Below are positions 42,499-51,162 of a DNA stretch of 52,168 nt, in pieces; the stretch's first letter is position 1; the number at the start of each line of letters is the position of its first letter. This DNA comes from Bacillota bacterium (GTDB lineage: Bacteria; Bacillota; Clostridia; Lachnospirales; Lachnospiraceae): contig JAEYPA010000110.1 of the NCBI GenBank assembly GCA_023411225.1, positions 1 to 52,168 on the forward strand. Reading direction: 5' to 3'. The translations under genes and the position numbers were made by a program. The notes under the pieces are model-generated. The model saw only the letters and a list, made by a program, of their open reading frames with translations, was not told the DNA's origin and searched no databases.

Positions 42499-42977
42499 AT
42501 ACGTAATGGTAGAGTAACATGGTCAGGATCATCTATTTCAGATTCCATACAGAAGGATGGTTATAATTTAGAAGCAGAAGAGACAGCTTAAATGGGGTGC
42601 AGCCATTTATGCTGTCTCTTGCTTCATTATTGATATGATTCATCAATAGTGTGATATCATCCTATGTATAGCGGTCTAAATTTTCATTTGGTATTACGAG
42701 ACGGATAAACTCATGGTTATTTCAATCATTTCTTTCTGCCAGGTATTGTGTGGATTTTAATAGAAAAAATTCGTACGTTTTCTCTTCAAGAAGAAAAATA
42801 AGCATCAGAGAGCAGTTACGAAAGAGTATTGTCAAAAGAACTTTACTGCCTTCCTTTTCCTCCATTATGATAATTATAGGTTCTGCCAACACGGAATTCT
42901 CTGGTTGAAAAACTGACGGATGTATGTTTTTAAACTAGAAGCTAATCTTCCACTTTATTTAGGTATGAAATAAAGTC
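42499..42977. other. intergenic region with a hairpin, no gene seen
   Basis: Nothing coding is supported. A long hairpin after the fusion gene (42571-42625) is the only strong structure. Odd scraps of open frame are short and unassigned. The TetR promoter region begins at 42978. Confidence 0.4.
42571..42630 (+). terminator. probable terminator after the Vat-Arr gene
   Basis: A long, slightly imperfect stem (arms 42571-42595 and 42603-42625, core AGAGACAGC/GCTGTCTCT and TAAATGG/CCATTTA) lies 72 bp after the stop. The T-tract is weak (ATTATTG), so termination strength is uncertain. Confidence 0.6.
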
Positions 42978-43006
42978 TTGACGGCTAGTGCTTACTAGCT
43001 TATAAT
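42978..43006 (+). promoter_or_regulatory. tetR promoter (-35 TTGACG, -10 TATAAT)
   Basis: TTGACG (42978-42983), a 17-bp spacer and TATAAT (43001-43006) form a near-consensus sigma-A promoter. The spacer is almost wholly occupied by an operator palindrome (42984-42999), and a second operator lies just downstream, so binding by the encoded TetR protein would block the promoter. Confidence 0.82.
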
Positions 43007-43029
43007 ATTAATTGCTAGTGAACGCTAGC
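42984..43029. promoter_or_regulatory. tandem TetR-type operators
   Basis: GCTAGTGCTTACTAGC (42984-42999; perfect arms GCTAGT/ACTAGC, 4-bp centre) and GCTAGTGAACGCTAGC (43014-43029; one mismatched pair) are 30 bp apart centre to centre. One fills the -35/-10 spacer and the other covers the transcription start. They are the likely sites of the TetR protein encoded at 43075. Confidence 0.75.
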
Positions 43030-43074
43030 TTACATATGAATGAATACATACATCGTCAATGGAGGAGGGCTAGG

Positions 43075-43704
43075 ATGGATACGAAAGAAAGAATTACGGA
43101 AGAAGCATTGACACTATTTGCTGAGAAGGGCTATAAAGGAACGAGCGTAAAGCAAATTGCAGAAGCAGTAGGGATTAAAGACGCTTCACTGTATAAACAC
43201 TATAAGAGTAAACAGGAAATATTTAATTCAATAGTTACTCTAATTAATGAACATATTTCAAACTTGTCAGATACCTTGGGTTTACCGCAAAATGTGGATC
43301 AATATACGGAAGCTTCAAATTTCTATCATAAAGTAGATTATTTTGAACTGAAAGAATTAACCCGAAAAGTGTTTATGTTTTATTTAACAGATCCTTATAT
43401 ATCCAAGTTCTGGCGCATAGCTCACATGGAGCAATATCAGAATGAACAGATTTATGGCATGTTCCGTCAGATTTTCATGGACGATGCAATTTCATATCAA
43501 ACAAGTCTGTTTGAAGAGATGATGAAGGCTGGAATATTTCGTAATGGAGATGCAAGGGCAGTGGCAATTAGTTTTTATGCACCAATTTTTTTGTTGCTTA
43601 CAATGTATGTGGATCATCCGGACAAGAAGGATGAAGCATTGACAATACTTGATAGTCAGATAGAAGAATTTATTCGTGTATATAGAAAGGAAGATTATGA
43701 ATAA
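43075..43704 (+). CDS. TetR-family repressor
   Basis: This 209-residue regulator has an N-terminal TetR helix-turn-helix (about 1-47; EEALTLFAEKGYKGTSVKQI and GIKDASLYKHYKSK) and a C-terminal ligand-binding helical domain. ATG 43075 is chosen: GGAGGAGGG lies upstream and MDTKERITEEAL is a typical TetR start; a longer TTG-initiated frame would run through the operator. It overlaps the next gene by 8 bp (ATGAATAA at 43697-43704), so the two are translationally coupled and probably co-repressed. Autoregulation via the tandem operators is inferred. Ligand unknown. Confidence 0.92.
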   Translation: MDTKERITEEALTLFAEKGYKGTSVKQIAEAVGIKDASLYKHYKSKQEIFNSIVTLINEHISNLSDTLGLPQNVDQYTEASNFYHKVDYFELKELTRKVFMFYLTDPYISKFWRIAHMEQYQNEQIYGMFRQIFMDDAISYQTSLFEEMMKAGIFRNGDARAVAISFYAPIFLLLTMYVDHPDKKDEALTILDSQIEEFIRVYRKEDYE

Positions 43705-44788
43705 AGAGTTTAACTTGGAAAAATACCTGACAAAAGGTGTTGAGAACATTATTAAGAATGCAGTAAAGGCAACGCTAAAAAATCCCGCAGAAAGCATATT
43801 TATGGCAAAGTATGCCCTTGCTGCGAAAGTTGCAAATAAAAAGAGAGCTGTGGCGGAAGAAAAAGGAGAACATATTCCACCATTTTTGATTACCAGTATC
43901 ACAAGCAGTTGTAATCTCCATTGCTCAGGATGCTATTCGAGGGCAAATCACGGGTGCAGCGATAGTGCTCCTGTCAGTCAACTTACAGAAGCGGAATGGA
44001 AGAATGTATTCTTTGAAGCACGAGATCTTGGAATTGGTTTTATACTTTTAGCTGGCGGAGAACCGATGATTCGAAAGAATGTCATAAAGGCTGCCGGGGA
44101 TATTCCGGAGATTTTGTTTCCTATTTTCACAAATGGAACATTAATAGATGATGAATATATAAAACTGCTAGTTCTGCATAGGAATCTTGTGCCGGTTGTC
44201 AGCATAGAAGGTCAAGAAGAGATTACTGACAATAGACGAGGTATTGGCGTTTATCAAAGAGTCATGAAAGCAATGTCGCTTATGAAGAACAACGGAATAA
44301 TTTTTGGAGCATCAATCACTGTAACAACAGAAAATATAAAAGAAGTTACATCGGATATATTTCTTAAGAAATTAGAAGAGAATGGTTGTAAAGTGATATT
44401 CTATGTTGAGTTTGTCCCTGTTACAGAAGAGGCAACCTACCTGGCTTTAGGCAATCAGGAACGCAAATATTTAAAAAGCCAATTAGAAAAAATAAGGGTA
44501 TATCATGATAAGATGTTGTTTGTCTCTTTTCCAGGAGATGAAAAATCGACTGGAGGTTGTCTTGCAGCCGGAAGAGGATTTTTTCATATCAATTCTCATG
44601 GAGGAGCAGAGCCATGCCCTTTCTCGCCATATTCTGATATTAATGTGAAAGATAGTTCATTAAGGGATGCTTTGAAGTCGAAATTGTTCTTAGGTCTCCG
44701 TGATGGTAATGTACTAATGGAGGAACATAGTGGTGGGTGCGTTCTATTCGAAAGGAAAGAACAGGTGAAAGCTTTACTGAATACATAA
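43697..44788 (+). CDS. radical SAM/SPASM-type protein
   Basis: This 363-residue protein has a helical N-terminus (about 1-60), the radical SAM motif CNLHCSGC (about residue 73) followed by the GGEP motif (LAGGEPMIR), a TIM-barrel core, and a C-terminal CxxG-type region (STGGCLAAGRGFFHINSHGG and AEPCPFSP) resembling a SPASM/twitch cluster site. The substrate is unknown; relatives modify peptides or act in cofactor maturation. ATG 43697 overlaps the tetR stop and follows AAGGAAG. No precursor peptide gene is recognised nearby. A terminator follows. Confidence 0.85.
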   Translation: MNKEFNLEKYLTKGVENIIKNAVKATLKNPAESIFMAKYALAAKVANKKRAVAEEKGEHIPPFLITSITSSCNLHCSGCYSRANHGCSDSAPVSQLTEAEWKNVFFEARDLGIGFILLAGGEPMIRKNVIKAAGDIPEILFPIFTNGTLIDDEYIKLLVLHRNLVPVVSIEGQEEITDNRRGIGVYQRVMKAMSLMKNNGIIFGASITVTTENIKEVTSDIFLKKLEENGCKVIFYVEFVPVTEEATYLALGNQERKYLKSQLEKIRVYHDKMLFVSFPGDEKSTGGCLAAGRGFFHINSHGGAEPCPFSPYSDINVKDSSLRDALKSKLFLGLRDGNVLMEEHSGGCVLFERKEQVKALLNT

Positions 44789-44818
44789 CAGAATTTGAAT
44801 TTATAGGATATGTGTGGT

Positions 44819-44862
44819 AAAATTTGCTTAGATGTCAGAATGGAATCTAAGCAAATTTTTAG
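44819..44862 (+). terminator. terminator after the radical SAM gene
   Basis: AAAATTTGCTTAGAT pairs perfectly with ATCTAAGCAAATTTT (15 bp, 11-nt loop), ending in TTTTTAG. Confidence 0.88.
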
Positions 44863-44901
44863 TTTTAAGGCGAAAGAAAAATAAAAGTGAATGAGGAGAA
44901 A

Positions 44902-45348
44902 ATGAAGGTATCGGTACAAGAAATAGAACAAGAGCAGTCTGAGCGAGTGGTTATACAATGTCACAGTGTATCAGACAAAGTAAATAGTATTATTAATTTT
45001 ATAAAATCTACAGATACTTCTTTATTTGGTTATGAAGATGGAAGAATGGTTGAGCTGTTTGTAACAGATATTTATTATGTTGAAGCGGTGGATAATCAAG
45101 TATTTGCTTATACCGAAAAAGATACATATCAATTACAAATTAAGCTGTATGAATTTGAGGAAGCCAGTAAGTTCATGCGGTTTTTTCGCTGTTCAAAATC
45201 AATGGTGGTTAATTTAATGAAAGTTGACAGTGTTTATCCAATTTTTAATGGAAGGTTCTCAGCAAAGCTTTTTAACGGAGAAGAAATAATCATTTCACGC
45301 CATTATGTGTCCGCATTAAAAAGAATGTTAGGAGGTGTAGAACAATGA
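44902..45348 (+). CDS. LytTR-family DNA-binding regulator
   Basis: This 148-residue protein has a short N-terminal part (about 1-50) and a C-terminal LytTR domain (about 50-146; VELFVTDIYYVEAVDNQVFAYT, FMRFFRCSKSMVVNLMKVDSVY, ISRHYVSALKRML). It lacks a receiver, so it is of the small stand-alone LytTR type that pairs with DUF3021 membrane proteins. ATG 44902 is chosen with GAGGAG 5-9 bases upstream; GTG 44887 would place that site in the gene. It overlaps the DUF3021 gene by 4 bp. A tandem direct repeat typical of LytTR binding lies before the CPBP gene at 45875. Confidence 0.9.
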   Translation: MKVSVQEIEQEQSERVVIQCHSVSDKVNSIINFIKSTDTSLFGYEDGRMVELFVTDIYYVEAVDNQVFAYTEKDTYQLQIKLYEFEEASKFMRFFRCSKSMVVNLMKVDSVYPIFNGRFSAKLFNGEEIIISRHYVSALKRMLGGVEQ

Positions 45349-45773
45349 GTTTTAGTTCGTTTTTACGGATTTGTGCCATAAGATTCTTTATAATTGTCAC
45401 TTGTCTTAATGTGTCAACAGCTATTTTTGGGCCAATGTTTCAGGCAGAAGCACTGTTCGGTTTTAGTGCATTCTATTCCCCTTTAATAGGTGCGACGTTA
45501 GGTACACTTCCATCGATTATTCTATACTCACGGAAGGAGCTAAACTTGCGTCAGACTGTTATTCGTAAAGTTTTACATTTGTTGGCATTGGAAATAATCA
45601 TCATAGGCTTTACTATTCTAATTGGGAAAAATCTCGATATACTTCAGATTATGCTTTTTGTGGGGATTATCCTTATCGTGTACTTTGTAGTCAATTTTAT
45701 TAGTCAACTTCTCCAATTAAAAGATTCTAGAGAAATAAATGCTGGATTAAGAGCATTACAAAACCGTAAATAA
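45345..45773 (+). CDS. DUF3021 membrane protein
   Basis: This 142-residue protein has four membrane helices (about 12-30, 38-58, 72-92, 98-118) and a charged C-terminal tail (LLQLKDSREINAGLRAL). It matches the DUF3021 family, whose genes characteristically follow LytTR genes; these membrane partners usually restrain the regulator. The ATGA overlap with the LytTR gene indicates translational coupling. Its TAA overlaps the first direct repeat upstream of the CPBP gene. Confidence 0.85.
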   Translation: MSFSSFLRICAIRFFIIVTCLNVSTAIFGPMFQAEALFGFSAFYSPLIGATLGTLPSIILYSRKELNLRQTVIRKVLHLLALEIIIIGFTILIGKNLDILQIMLFVGIILIVYFVVNFISQLLQLKDSREINAGLRALQNRK

Positions 45774-45803
45774 TGCAACTTACCATGCTATAATGCAACT
45801 TAC
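45771..45803. promoter_or_regulatory. tandem direct repeat, probable LytTR binding site
   Basis: TAATGCAACTTAC occurs at 45771-45783 and again, identically, at 45791-45803, a 20-bp period (about two helix turns) directly upstream of a TTGACA box. Paired direct repeats about two turns apart are the usual target form for LytTR regulators, and a LytTR gene lies just upstream. Confidence 0.65.
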
Positions 45804-45814
45804 ACTCTTATTTG

Positions 45815-45843
45815 TTGACAGTATAAATATATCTAGTTAGACT
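45815..45843 (+). promoter_or_regulatory. promoter of the CPBP protease gene
   Basis: TTGACA (45815-45820), a 17-bp spacer and TAGACT (45838-45843) precede the ATG at 45875 by 32 bp. The direct repeats end 11 bp before the -35 box, a typical activator position. Confidence 0.65.
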
Positions 45844-45874
45844 TTATTTATCTTACAAAGTGGAGGAATGTATT

Positions 45875-46519
45875 ATGAATACCGAAAACAATTCGTTAAT
45901 CAGAGATAAAGAAATGGTGGTAAAAGAATTATTACCTGCTATTATTTGGGGATTGATAATCACAATACAAGTAGGTTTGTATATACTTATCATTCCGTAT
46001 ATTTTGATTGAAAAAATTGTAAGAAAACAATCTTTTGAGGAAATTGGCTTTAGAATTAAAGGGATGAAGAATGATTTAACCAAATACTGGTGGCTCATAT
46101 TATTACCTATTGGAACAGGATATACTTCCCTTCTTTTATCAAAATTAATTGTACCTGATTACTTTGCTCATGTAATTGATCGAACTCAGCCGGTTCTAGC
46201 TTTTGACAAGTTATTTATACTTATCCCACAGCTTTTTGTATTGGCATTAGCGGAGGAAATATGCTTCCGAGGTTTTCTTCAAAGGAAATTTAGCATATGT
46301 CTGAATAATACAGTCGCAATTATAATGACATCTTTGATTTTTGCTATAGGACATTTTTCAATGGGTTCTCCTATTGTAGTTATATACGACATAATATGGG
46401 TTTTTATTGATAGTGTTATATATTGCATATTATTTTATAAAACTAAAAATGTTTATATATGCTGGATTTCGCACTTATTAGCAAATATTTGCGGAGTATT
46501 GCTTGTTATGATAATATAA
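45875..46519 (+). CDS. CPBP-family intramembrane metalloprotease-like protein
   Basis: This 214-residue polytopic protein has the ABI/CPBP motifs AEEICFRGFLQRKF (EExxxR), IGHFSMG and WISHLLANI in its C-terminal half. Members are intramembrane glutamic endopeptidases involved in bacteriocin self-immunity or CAAX-like processing. TGGAGGAATG precedes ATG 45875; the GTG-initiated longer frame at 45860 overlaps the ribosome binding site. Regulation by the adjacent LytTR protein is inferred from the direct repeats. Confidence 0.88.
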   Translation: MNTENNSLIRDKEMVVKELLPAIIWGLIITIQVGLYILIIPYILIEKIVRKQSFEEIGFRIKGMKNDLTKYWWLILLPIGTGYTSLLLSKLIVPDYFAHVIDRTQPVLAFDKLFILIPQLFVLALAEEICFRGFLQRKFSICLNNTVAIIMTSLIFAIGHFSMGSPIVVIYDIIWVFIDSVIYCILFYKTKNVYICWISHLLANICGVLLVMII

Positions 46520-46546
46520 AATAAGGTTTAATTAAAGAGGAAATAA

Positions 46547-47203
46547 ATGATGAAATATAATGAAGAAGAAATTATGAAACATGCGCTTAATGCGTATAAT
46601 AATGGGATAGCACAATTTCCTATAGATCCACAGAAATGTGCTTTGCTTGTTATTGATATGCAGGATGAGTTCGTAAAACCAGAGTGGACCTCATCATGGA
46701 TACCTGAAGCAACTAGACAAGTAAGCAAAATAAAAAGAGTAGTTAGTTTTTGTCGAGAAAAAAAGATACCTGTGATTTATACTGTTTTTAGTAATACACA
46801 TAATTTTATGGATAGACCCGTTAGTGGCAGTTTTATGCCAAACAGGTTTCCTGAGTTGGGTACAGAGGATACTTGGTTTACAAAAGGAAAAGTTTGGCAT
46901 GAGTTAGCACCACAACCTGACGAAATAGTGATACATAAACCATCCTATGGAGCTTTTTATGATACACCTTTAGATACTATTTTAAAGCAGATGGGAAAAG
47001 ATACAGTAATAATTTGCGGTACGCTAACAAATTGTTGCTGTGGGACAACTGCCCGGCAGGCATATGAAAGAAGTTATTATGTGATTTTTGGTTCAGATAT
47101 AACATCAACCTATAATAGTGAGATGCAGAAAGCAGAACTAGATATTTTAAGATTTGCTTTTGCACGAGTTATGTCAGGAGAAGAGATAATGAGTATGTTA
47201 TAA
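46547..47203 (+). CDS. isochorismatase-family cysteine hydrolase
   Basis: This 218-residue hydrolase has the family triad: Asp38 in LLVIDMQDEF, a Lys in VIHKPSYGAF and Cys in GTLTNCCCGTTARQAY. Relatives hydrolyse amides, nicotinamide or isochorismate; the substrate is unknown. A GAGGA site precedes ATG 46547. It starts 28 bp after the CPBP gene and may be co-transcribed. It converges on the AraC gene. Confidence 0.88.
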   Translation: MMKYNEEEIMKHALNAYNNGIAQFPIDPQKCALLVIDMQDEFVKPEWTSSWIPEATRQVSKIKRVVSFCREKKIPVIYTVFSNTHNFMDRPVSGSFMPNRFPELGTEDTWFTKGKVWHELAPQPDEIVIHKPSYGAFYDTPLDTILKQMGKDTVIICGTLTNCCCGTTARQAYERSYYVIFGSDITSTYNSEMQKAELDILRFAFARVMSGEEIMSML

Positions 47204-47254
47204 TAAAATTGACCGTACATTCTCAAGCTAATAGAGGATGGAAGGTCTCTTTTT

Positions 47255-47295
47255 ATAGTACAAAGCTACAGCTTTGGGTTACAGCTTTGTACTAT
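47255..47295. repeat. 13-bp inverted repeat between convergent genes
   Basis: ATAGTACAAAGCT (47255-47267) and its exact complement (47283-47295) flank a 15-nt loop. It spans the stop codon of the AraC gene. The T-run lies on the wrong side for a canonical terminator in either direction, so its role is open. Confidence 0.5.
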
Positions 47296-48208
47296 ATGAT
47301 TGGGAAAGATGGAAACTGTTTAATTGTGAATATCTGTATTCTTTTGGAGAGAAATAATAATACCGCTTAAATATTTTAGAAAAATAGCTAGGATGATCAA
47401 ATCCACAGTTAGTTGCTATCTCTGAAATACTTAAAGTGGGGAAGGTCAAAAGCAAACTTGCTCCTTGCATTAATCTGTATTTGAGTAAATATTGTATGGG
47501 TGATTGCCCAATTGTTCTTTTGAAACAACGCAGGCATTCTCGTACTCCAATATCTGCTGTTTCTGCAATATCTGTCAATGTTATATTCTCTGTGTAATGA
47601 TTATGAATGAAGTCTATCATTTTTTCGATACGAATACTGTCTAAGTTCTGTGTTTGTTTTGCTGTGAATAGCTGGTTTGAAAAATAATTATAAAGATATA
47701 GGCAAATGTGTGATAGTTCTTCACGTATTGTAAATTCATAGCCAAAAGAATCAGTTCGCAATGCTTCGAATGCCTTGCAGAAATATTGTGCTATATCTGG
47801 GTGCTGCGCCTCAAAAGTAATACAGGTAAAAGAGGAGCATGATAGTAATGGCTGCATATACTTCTGATAGTATGCGGAACTAGTATTTCCAGTAATAACA
47901 GAAGAATTAAATACCAGTGAATGTAATTCACAGGAACAAACTGCAACTATGTAGTGAGGAATATGTGAGTTAATTACCGCACAATCACCTTCGTTTAATA
48001 GGTAGGTGTTAGATGGAATCTGTAACTTTAAGGTTCCTTTTTTTATATATATAATTTCTAACTCATCATGCCAGTGCCAAGGAATAGCATCTCCGGGATT
48101 ATTTGTATGCGTGGAAATGTACCCAGCACATTGAAACTCTAAAGTGCCATGTGGATGTAGCTCTCTTTTTGAATGATTAGTAGTCAATGAACATTGTGAT
48201 AAATTCAT
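47279..48208 (-). CDS. AraC-family regulator with cupin domain
   Basis: This 309-residue regulator has a cupin sensor (about 30-130; DAIPWHWHDELEIIYIKKGTL) and a C-terminal AraC double helix-turn-helix (about 195-300; ITLTDIAETADIGVRECLR and CGFDHPSYFSKIFKRYY). The cupin retains HWHDE-type residues suggesting a metal or sugar effector. It diverges from the MFS gene at 48382, whose promoter lies in the 173-bp gap, so it probably controls the MFS/PHP pair. AAGGAG lies before the start on the minus strand. Confidence 0.9.
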   Translation of the reverse strand: MNLSQCSLTTNHSKRELHPHGTLEFQCAGYISTHTNNPGDAIPWHWHDELEIIYIKKGTLKLQIPSNTYLLNEGDCAVINSHIPHYIVAVCSCELHSLVFNSSVITGNTSSAYYQKYMQPLLSCSSFTCITFEAQHPDIAQYFCKAFEALRTDSFGYEFTIREELSHICLYLYNYFSNQLFTAKQTQNLDSIRIEKMIDFIHNHYTENITLTDIAETADIGVRECLRCFKRTIGQSPIQYLLKYRLMQGASLLLTFPTLSISEIATNCGFDHPSYFSKIFKRYYYFSPKEYRYSQLNSFHLSQSYSTKL

Positions 48209-48381
48209 GGTGTATCTCCTTAAAACTATAGAAGGTCGTTTTTGTTATATTATAGGTCTAAATTAAGATTGATACAAGATAAAAAGTCGTTATTATTTAA
48301 ATTATAGAGTATTTTTGTAAATGAGAGTTATATGAGTTATAGAATAAAAAATTATGATCGAAACCGGGAGGAAAATTATAC

Positions 48382-49572
48382 ATGTTTCAATTATTGTTAA
48401 TAGTGATATACTTGTCTTTTATTAGCCTTGGTTTACCTGATTCACTTCTGGGCTCTGCATGGCCTACTATGTATTCTGAATTGGGAGTCCCAATTTCATC
48501 TGCTGGTATTATCTCAATGATTATTGCGGTTGGAACGATTATTTCTAGTTTGCAAAGTGACAGGTTAACACGAAAATTAGGAACTGGAAAGATCGTAGCT
48601 ATCAGCGTTGCAATGACTGCGACTGCATTGTTAGGGTTTTCAATTAGTCATTCTTTCCTAGTACTTTGTATATGGGCTATTCCTTATGGACTTGGTGCTG
48701 GAAGCGTGGATGCGTCCTTAAATAATTATGTTGCACTTCATTATAAAAGCCGACACATGAGCTGGCTTCATTGTATGTGGGGCGTTGGAGCAACCTTGGG
48801 CCCTTATATTATGGGATATGCACTAAGCAGAGAAATGGGATGGAACAGCGGTTATCGTATGATTGCATTATTACAGATTATTTTGACGGCAGTATTGATA
48901 ATGAGCTTACCACTGTGGGAAAAACGTAATCAGTCAATAAGTGATAATAAAAAAGAAATAAACGCAAAAGCCCTATCACTACGGGAGATTATTAGAATAC
49001 CTGGTACAAAAGAAGTAATGTTATGTTTTTTTTGTTATTGTGCGGTAGAACAAACAACAGGTCTTTGGGCAAGTAGCTATCTGACACTATATAAAGGAGT
49101 TTCTGCTGATACAGCTGCGAGTTTTGCAGGAATGTTTTTTATCGGGATTACCATTGGACGTGCATTAAGCGGATTCATAACGATGAAACTAAGTGATGTT
49201 CAAATGATACGTATGGGGCAACTGATTATTGGATTAGGTGTGATTACAATGCTTCTACCACTTGGGCAACATGTATCACTGGCTGGATTAATCATGATTG
49301 GTCTGGGCTGTGCGCCTATCTATCCATGCATTATTCACTCTACACCATCACATTTCGGAGCAGATAAATCTCAGGCTATTATAGGAGTGCAAATGGCAAG
49401 TGCATATGTGGGAACCTGCATAATGCCACCAATCTTTGGTTTGGTAGCAAACTATATTACAGTTTCTCTTCTTCCAATTTACCTATTAATCATATTAGTA
49501 GTGATGGTTGCAATGCACGAGTTATTAAAGAAAAAAACTAGTGGAAAGAAAGGAGAAGAATATGTGGGCTGA
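48382..49572 (+). CDS. MFS transporter
   Basis: This 396-residue major-facilitator protein has about 12 membrane helices. The loop 2-3 motif (QSDRLTRKLGTGKI), LHCMWGVGATLGPYIMG in helix 5 and the C-terminal pattern resemble sugar-type MFS transporters such as the FucP/glucose group. The first gene of a pair divergent from an AraC regulator. GGGAGGA precedes the ATG. The downstream PHP phosphatase gene overlaps its end by 11 bp, suggesting uptake of a phosphorylatable or phosphorylated metabolite; substrate unknown. Confidence 0.9.
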   Translation: MFQLLLIVIYLSFISLGLPDSLLGSAWPTMYSELGVPISSAGIISMIIAVGTIISSLQSDRLTRKLGTGKIVAISVAMTATALLGFSISHSFLVLCIWAIPYGLGAGSVDASLNNYVALHYKSRHMSWLHCMWGVGATLGPYIMGYALSREMGWNSGYRMIALLQIILTAVLIMSLPLWEKRNQSISDNKKEINAKALSLREIIRIPGTKEVMLCFFCYCAVEQTTGLWASSYLTLYKGVSADTAASFAGMFFIGITIGRALSGFITMKLSDVQMIRMGQLIIGLGVITMLLPLGQHVSLAGLIMIGLGCAPIYPCIIHSTPSHFGADKSQAIIGVQMASAYVGTCIMPPIFGLVANYITVSLLPIYLLIILVVMVAMHELLKKKTSGKKGEEYVG

Positions 49573-50413
49573 TTATCACGTGCATACTGAATTCAGTGAT
49601 GATTCTATATATCGGATGGAAGATGCAATTATAGATGCAATTCACATGGGATTGCATGAAATATGCTTTACGGATCATGTGGATTATGGAGTAAAGAGGG
49701 ACTGCGATGATCCTCGCGGCATAGAATACCGTAGTGGAGGTCCTGGTGAACCAGAGCAGATGGAAATGGTAAATGTGGATTACTATATGTATGAAGCCAC
49801 AATTCGAGAACTTCGATATTACTATTTCAACCGGATATCTATAAAGATGGGATTAGAGTTTGGAATGCAGACTCACACAATCCCACAGTATGAAGCATTG
49901 TTTGCTAAATGTCCTCTGGATTTTGTCATATTATCTGTTCATCAGGTGGAAGATAAAGAGTTCTGGACACAGGAATTTCAGCGTGGACGAACACAACAGG
50001 AGTACAACGAGCGTTACTATAAAGAAATACTAGCCCTTGTAAAGCAGTATCATAATTACAGCGTATTAGGACACTTGGATTTAATCAGCCGTTATGATAA
50101 AGCCGGTAGTTATCCTTTTGAAAAAATCAAACCACTTGTGACTGAGATTTTGAAAACTGTGATAGCAGATGGTAAGGGTATCGAGATTAATACGTCAAGC
50201 TACCGATACGGATTACCTGATCTTACTCCATCGAGAAATATTCTTAAGCTGTATAAAGAACTAGGAGGAACCATAATCACGATAGGAAGTGACTGTCATA
50301 AAAAAGAGCATCTGGGATTTCATATTCAAGAGACAAAGCAGGAGTTATTGAGACTTGGATTCACACAATTTTGTACTTTCGATAAAATGACTCCTATCTA
50401 TCATAATCTATAA
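49562..50413 (+). CDS. PHP-domain phosphatase (histidinol-phosphatase-like)
   Basis: This 283-residue protein has PHP metal motifs: DYHVHTEFSDDS at the N-terminus (residues 3-14), CFTDHVDYG, SVHQVED, GHLDLISRYD and the terminal GSDCHKKEHLG. Firmicutes histidinol phosphatases (HisJ/HisK) have this fold, so hydrolysis of histidinol phosphate or another phosphoester is plausible. The absence of other his genes nearby and its AraC/MFS context favour another phosphoester. ATG 49562 follows AAGGAGAAG and overlaps the MFS stop. Confidence 0.85.
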   Translation: MWADYHVHTEFSDDSIYRMEDAIIDAIHMGLHEICFTDHVDYGVKRDCDDPRGIEYRSGGPGEPEQMEMVNVDYYMYEATIRELRYYYFNRISIKMGLEFGMQTHTIPQYEALFAKCPLDFVILSVHQVEDKEFWTQEFQRGRTQQEYNERYYKEILALVKQYHNYSVLGHLDLISRYDKAGSYPFEKIKPLVTEILKTVIADGKGIEINTSSYRYGLPDLTPSRNILKLYKELGGTIITIGSDCHKKEHLGFHIQETKQELLRLGFTQFCTFDKMTPIYHNL

Positions 50414-50532
50414 CTTGACTTTTCATGGTGAGTTCCGTATCATGGGAATAAATGTATTCGGGGAAAAATGGATACAGCTGTGAATGTGGCATTGACAGTA
50501 CAGAAATCTTTAATGATTATAGGAGAAGAAGA

Positions 50533-51024
50533 ATGGAATATTTTCGAGATGGCAACCTTAATGATTTAGACGAATTGAAAAGAATTAGTCAAACTGCATA
50601 TATGGAAGCGTTTAATGATCTAATTGATACAGAAGATGTCAAAGAATATGTAAGCAACAAGTATACTCTAAAACATTTGGAAGAAGAGATAGAAGATAAG
50701 GCAAACTATTTTTTACTATATTATGTGGATGATTTGGTTGCAGGGTATATGAAATACATCTTGAAGCCAGATTCTTTAGAGATTGAACGATTATATATGC
50801 TTAAAAATTTTAAAGGTATGGGTGTGGGGTCACAATTTATGACGAAAGCCGAAAATATTGCTAAGTTAAATGGAAAAAATATTCTAACGTTGGGAGTCCT
50901 TGAAATAAATAAACCTGCCATTTCTTTTTATAAAAAGAGAGGTTTTATGCAATTTGCTTGTGAATCTGTCTTAATAGGCAAAACCAAGCATTCCTTACTT
51001 TTGATGAAAAAGGAATTAGTATAA
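50533..51024 (+). CDS. GNAT-family N-acetyltransferase
   Basis: This 163-residue protein has the GNAT fold with the acetyl-CoA binding motif in LKNFKGMGVGSQFMTKAENIA (G-x-G/A type) and C-terminal INKPAISFYKKRGF. Substrate unknown; many such proteins are annotated as acetylating spermidine, ribosomal proteins or drugs. ATG 50533 is chosen because AGGAGAAG lies 5-10 bases upstream; the longer frame starting at 50452 has no ribosome binding site. Confidence 0.85.
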   Translation: MEYFRDGNLNDLDELKRISQTAYMEAFNDLIDTEDVKEYVSNKYTLKHLEEEIEDKANYFLLYYVDDLVAGYMKYILKPDSLEIERLYMLKNFKGMGVGSQFMTKAENIAKLNGKNILTLGVLEINKPAISFYKKRGFMQFACESVLIGKTKHSLLLMKKELV

Positions 51025-51162
51025 ATACAAATGTCTACTTAATTCAGCTTTGATGGAGGTATAAAAAATGGGAATTTGGATGTAACGGCAAGGCCGTAAT
51101 AAGTGAATATCGGTCTTGCTGTCTATAGGATACAGAATACTAAATATAAACAGGAGGCTATT

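Noticed and set aside
43012..43074. Longer N-terminus for the TetR protein
   Set aside because: It would be translated through the operator and has no ribosome binding site; the ATG at 43075 has both a strong site and a typical TetR start.
47255..47295. Inverted repeat as a bidirectional terminator of the convergent genes
   Set aside because: The T-run lies before the hairpin on the plus strand and no T-run follows it on either strand, so it is listed as a repeat only.
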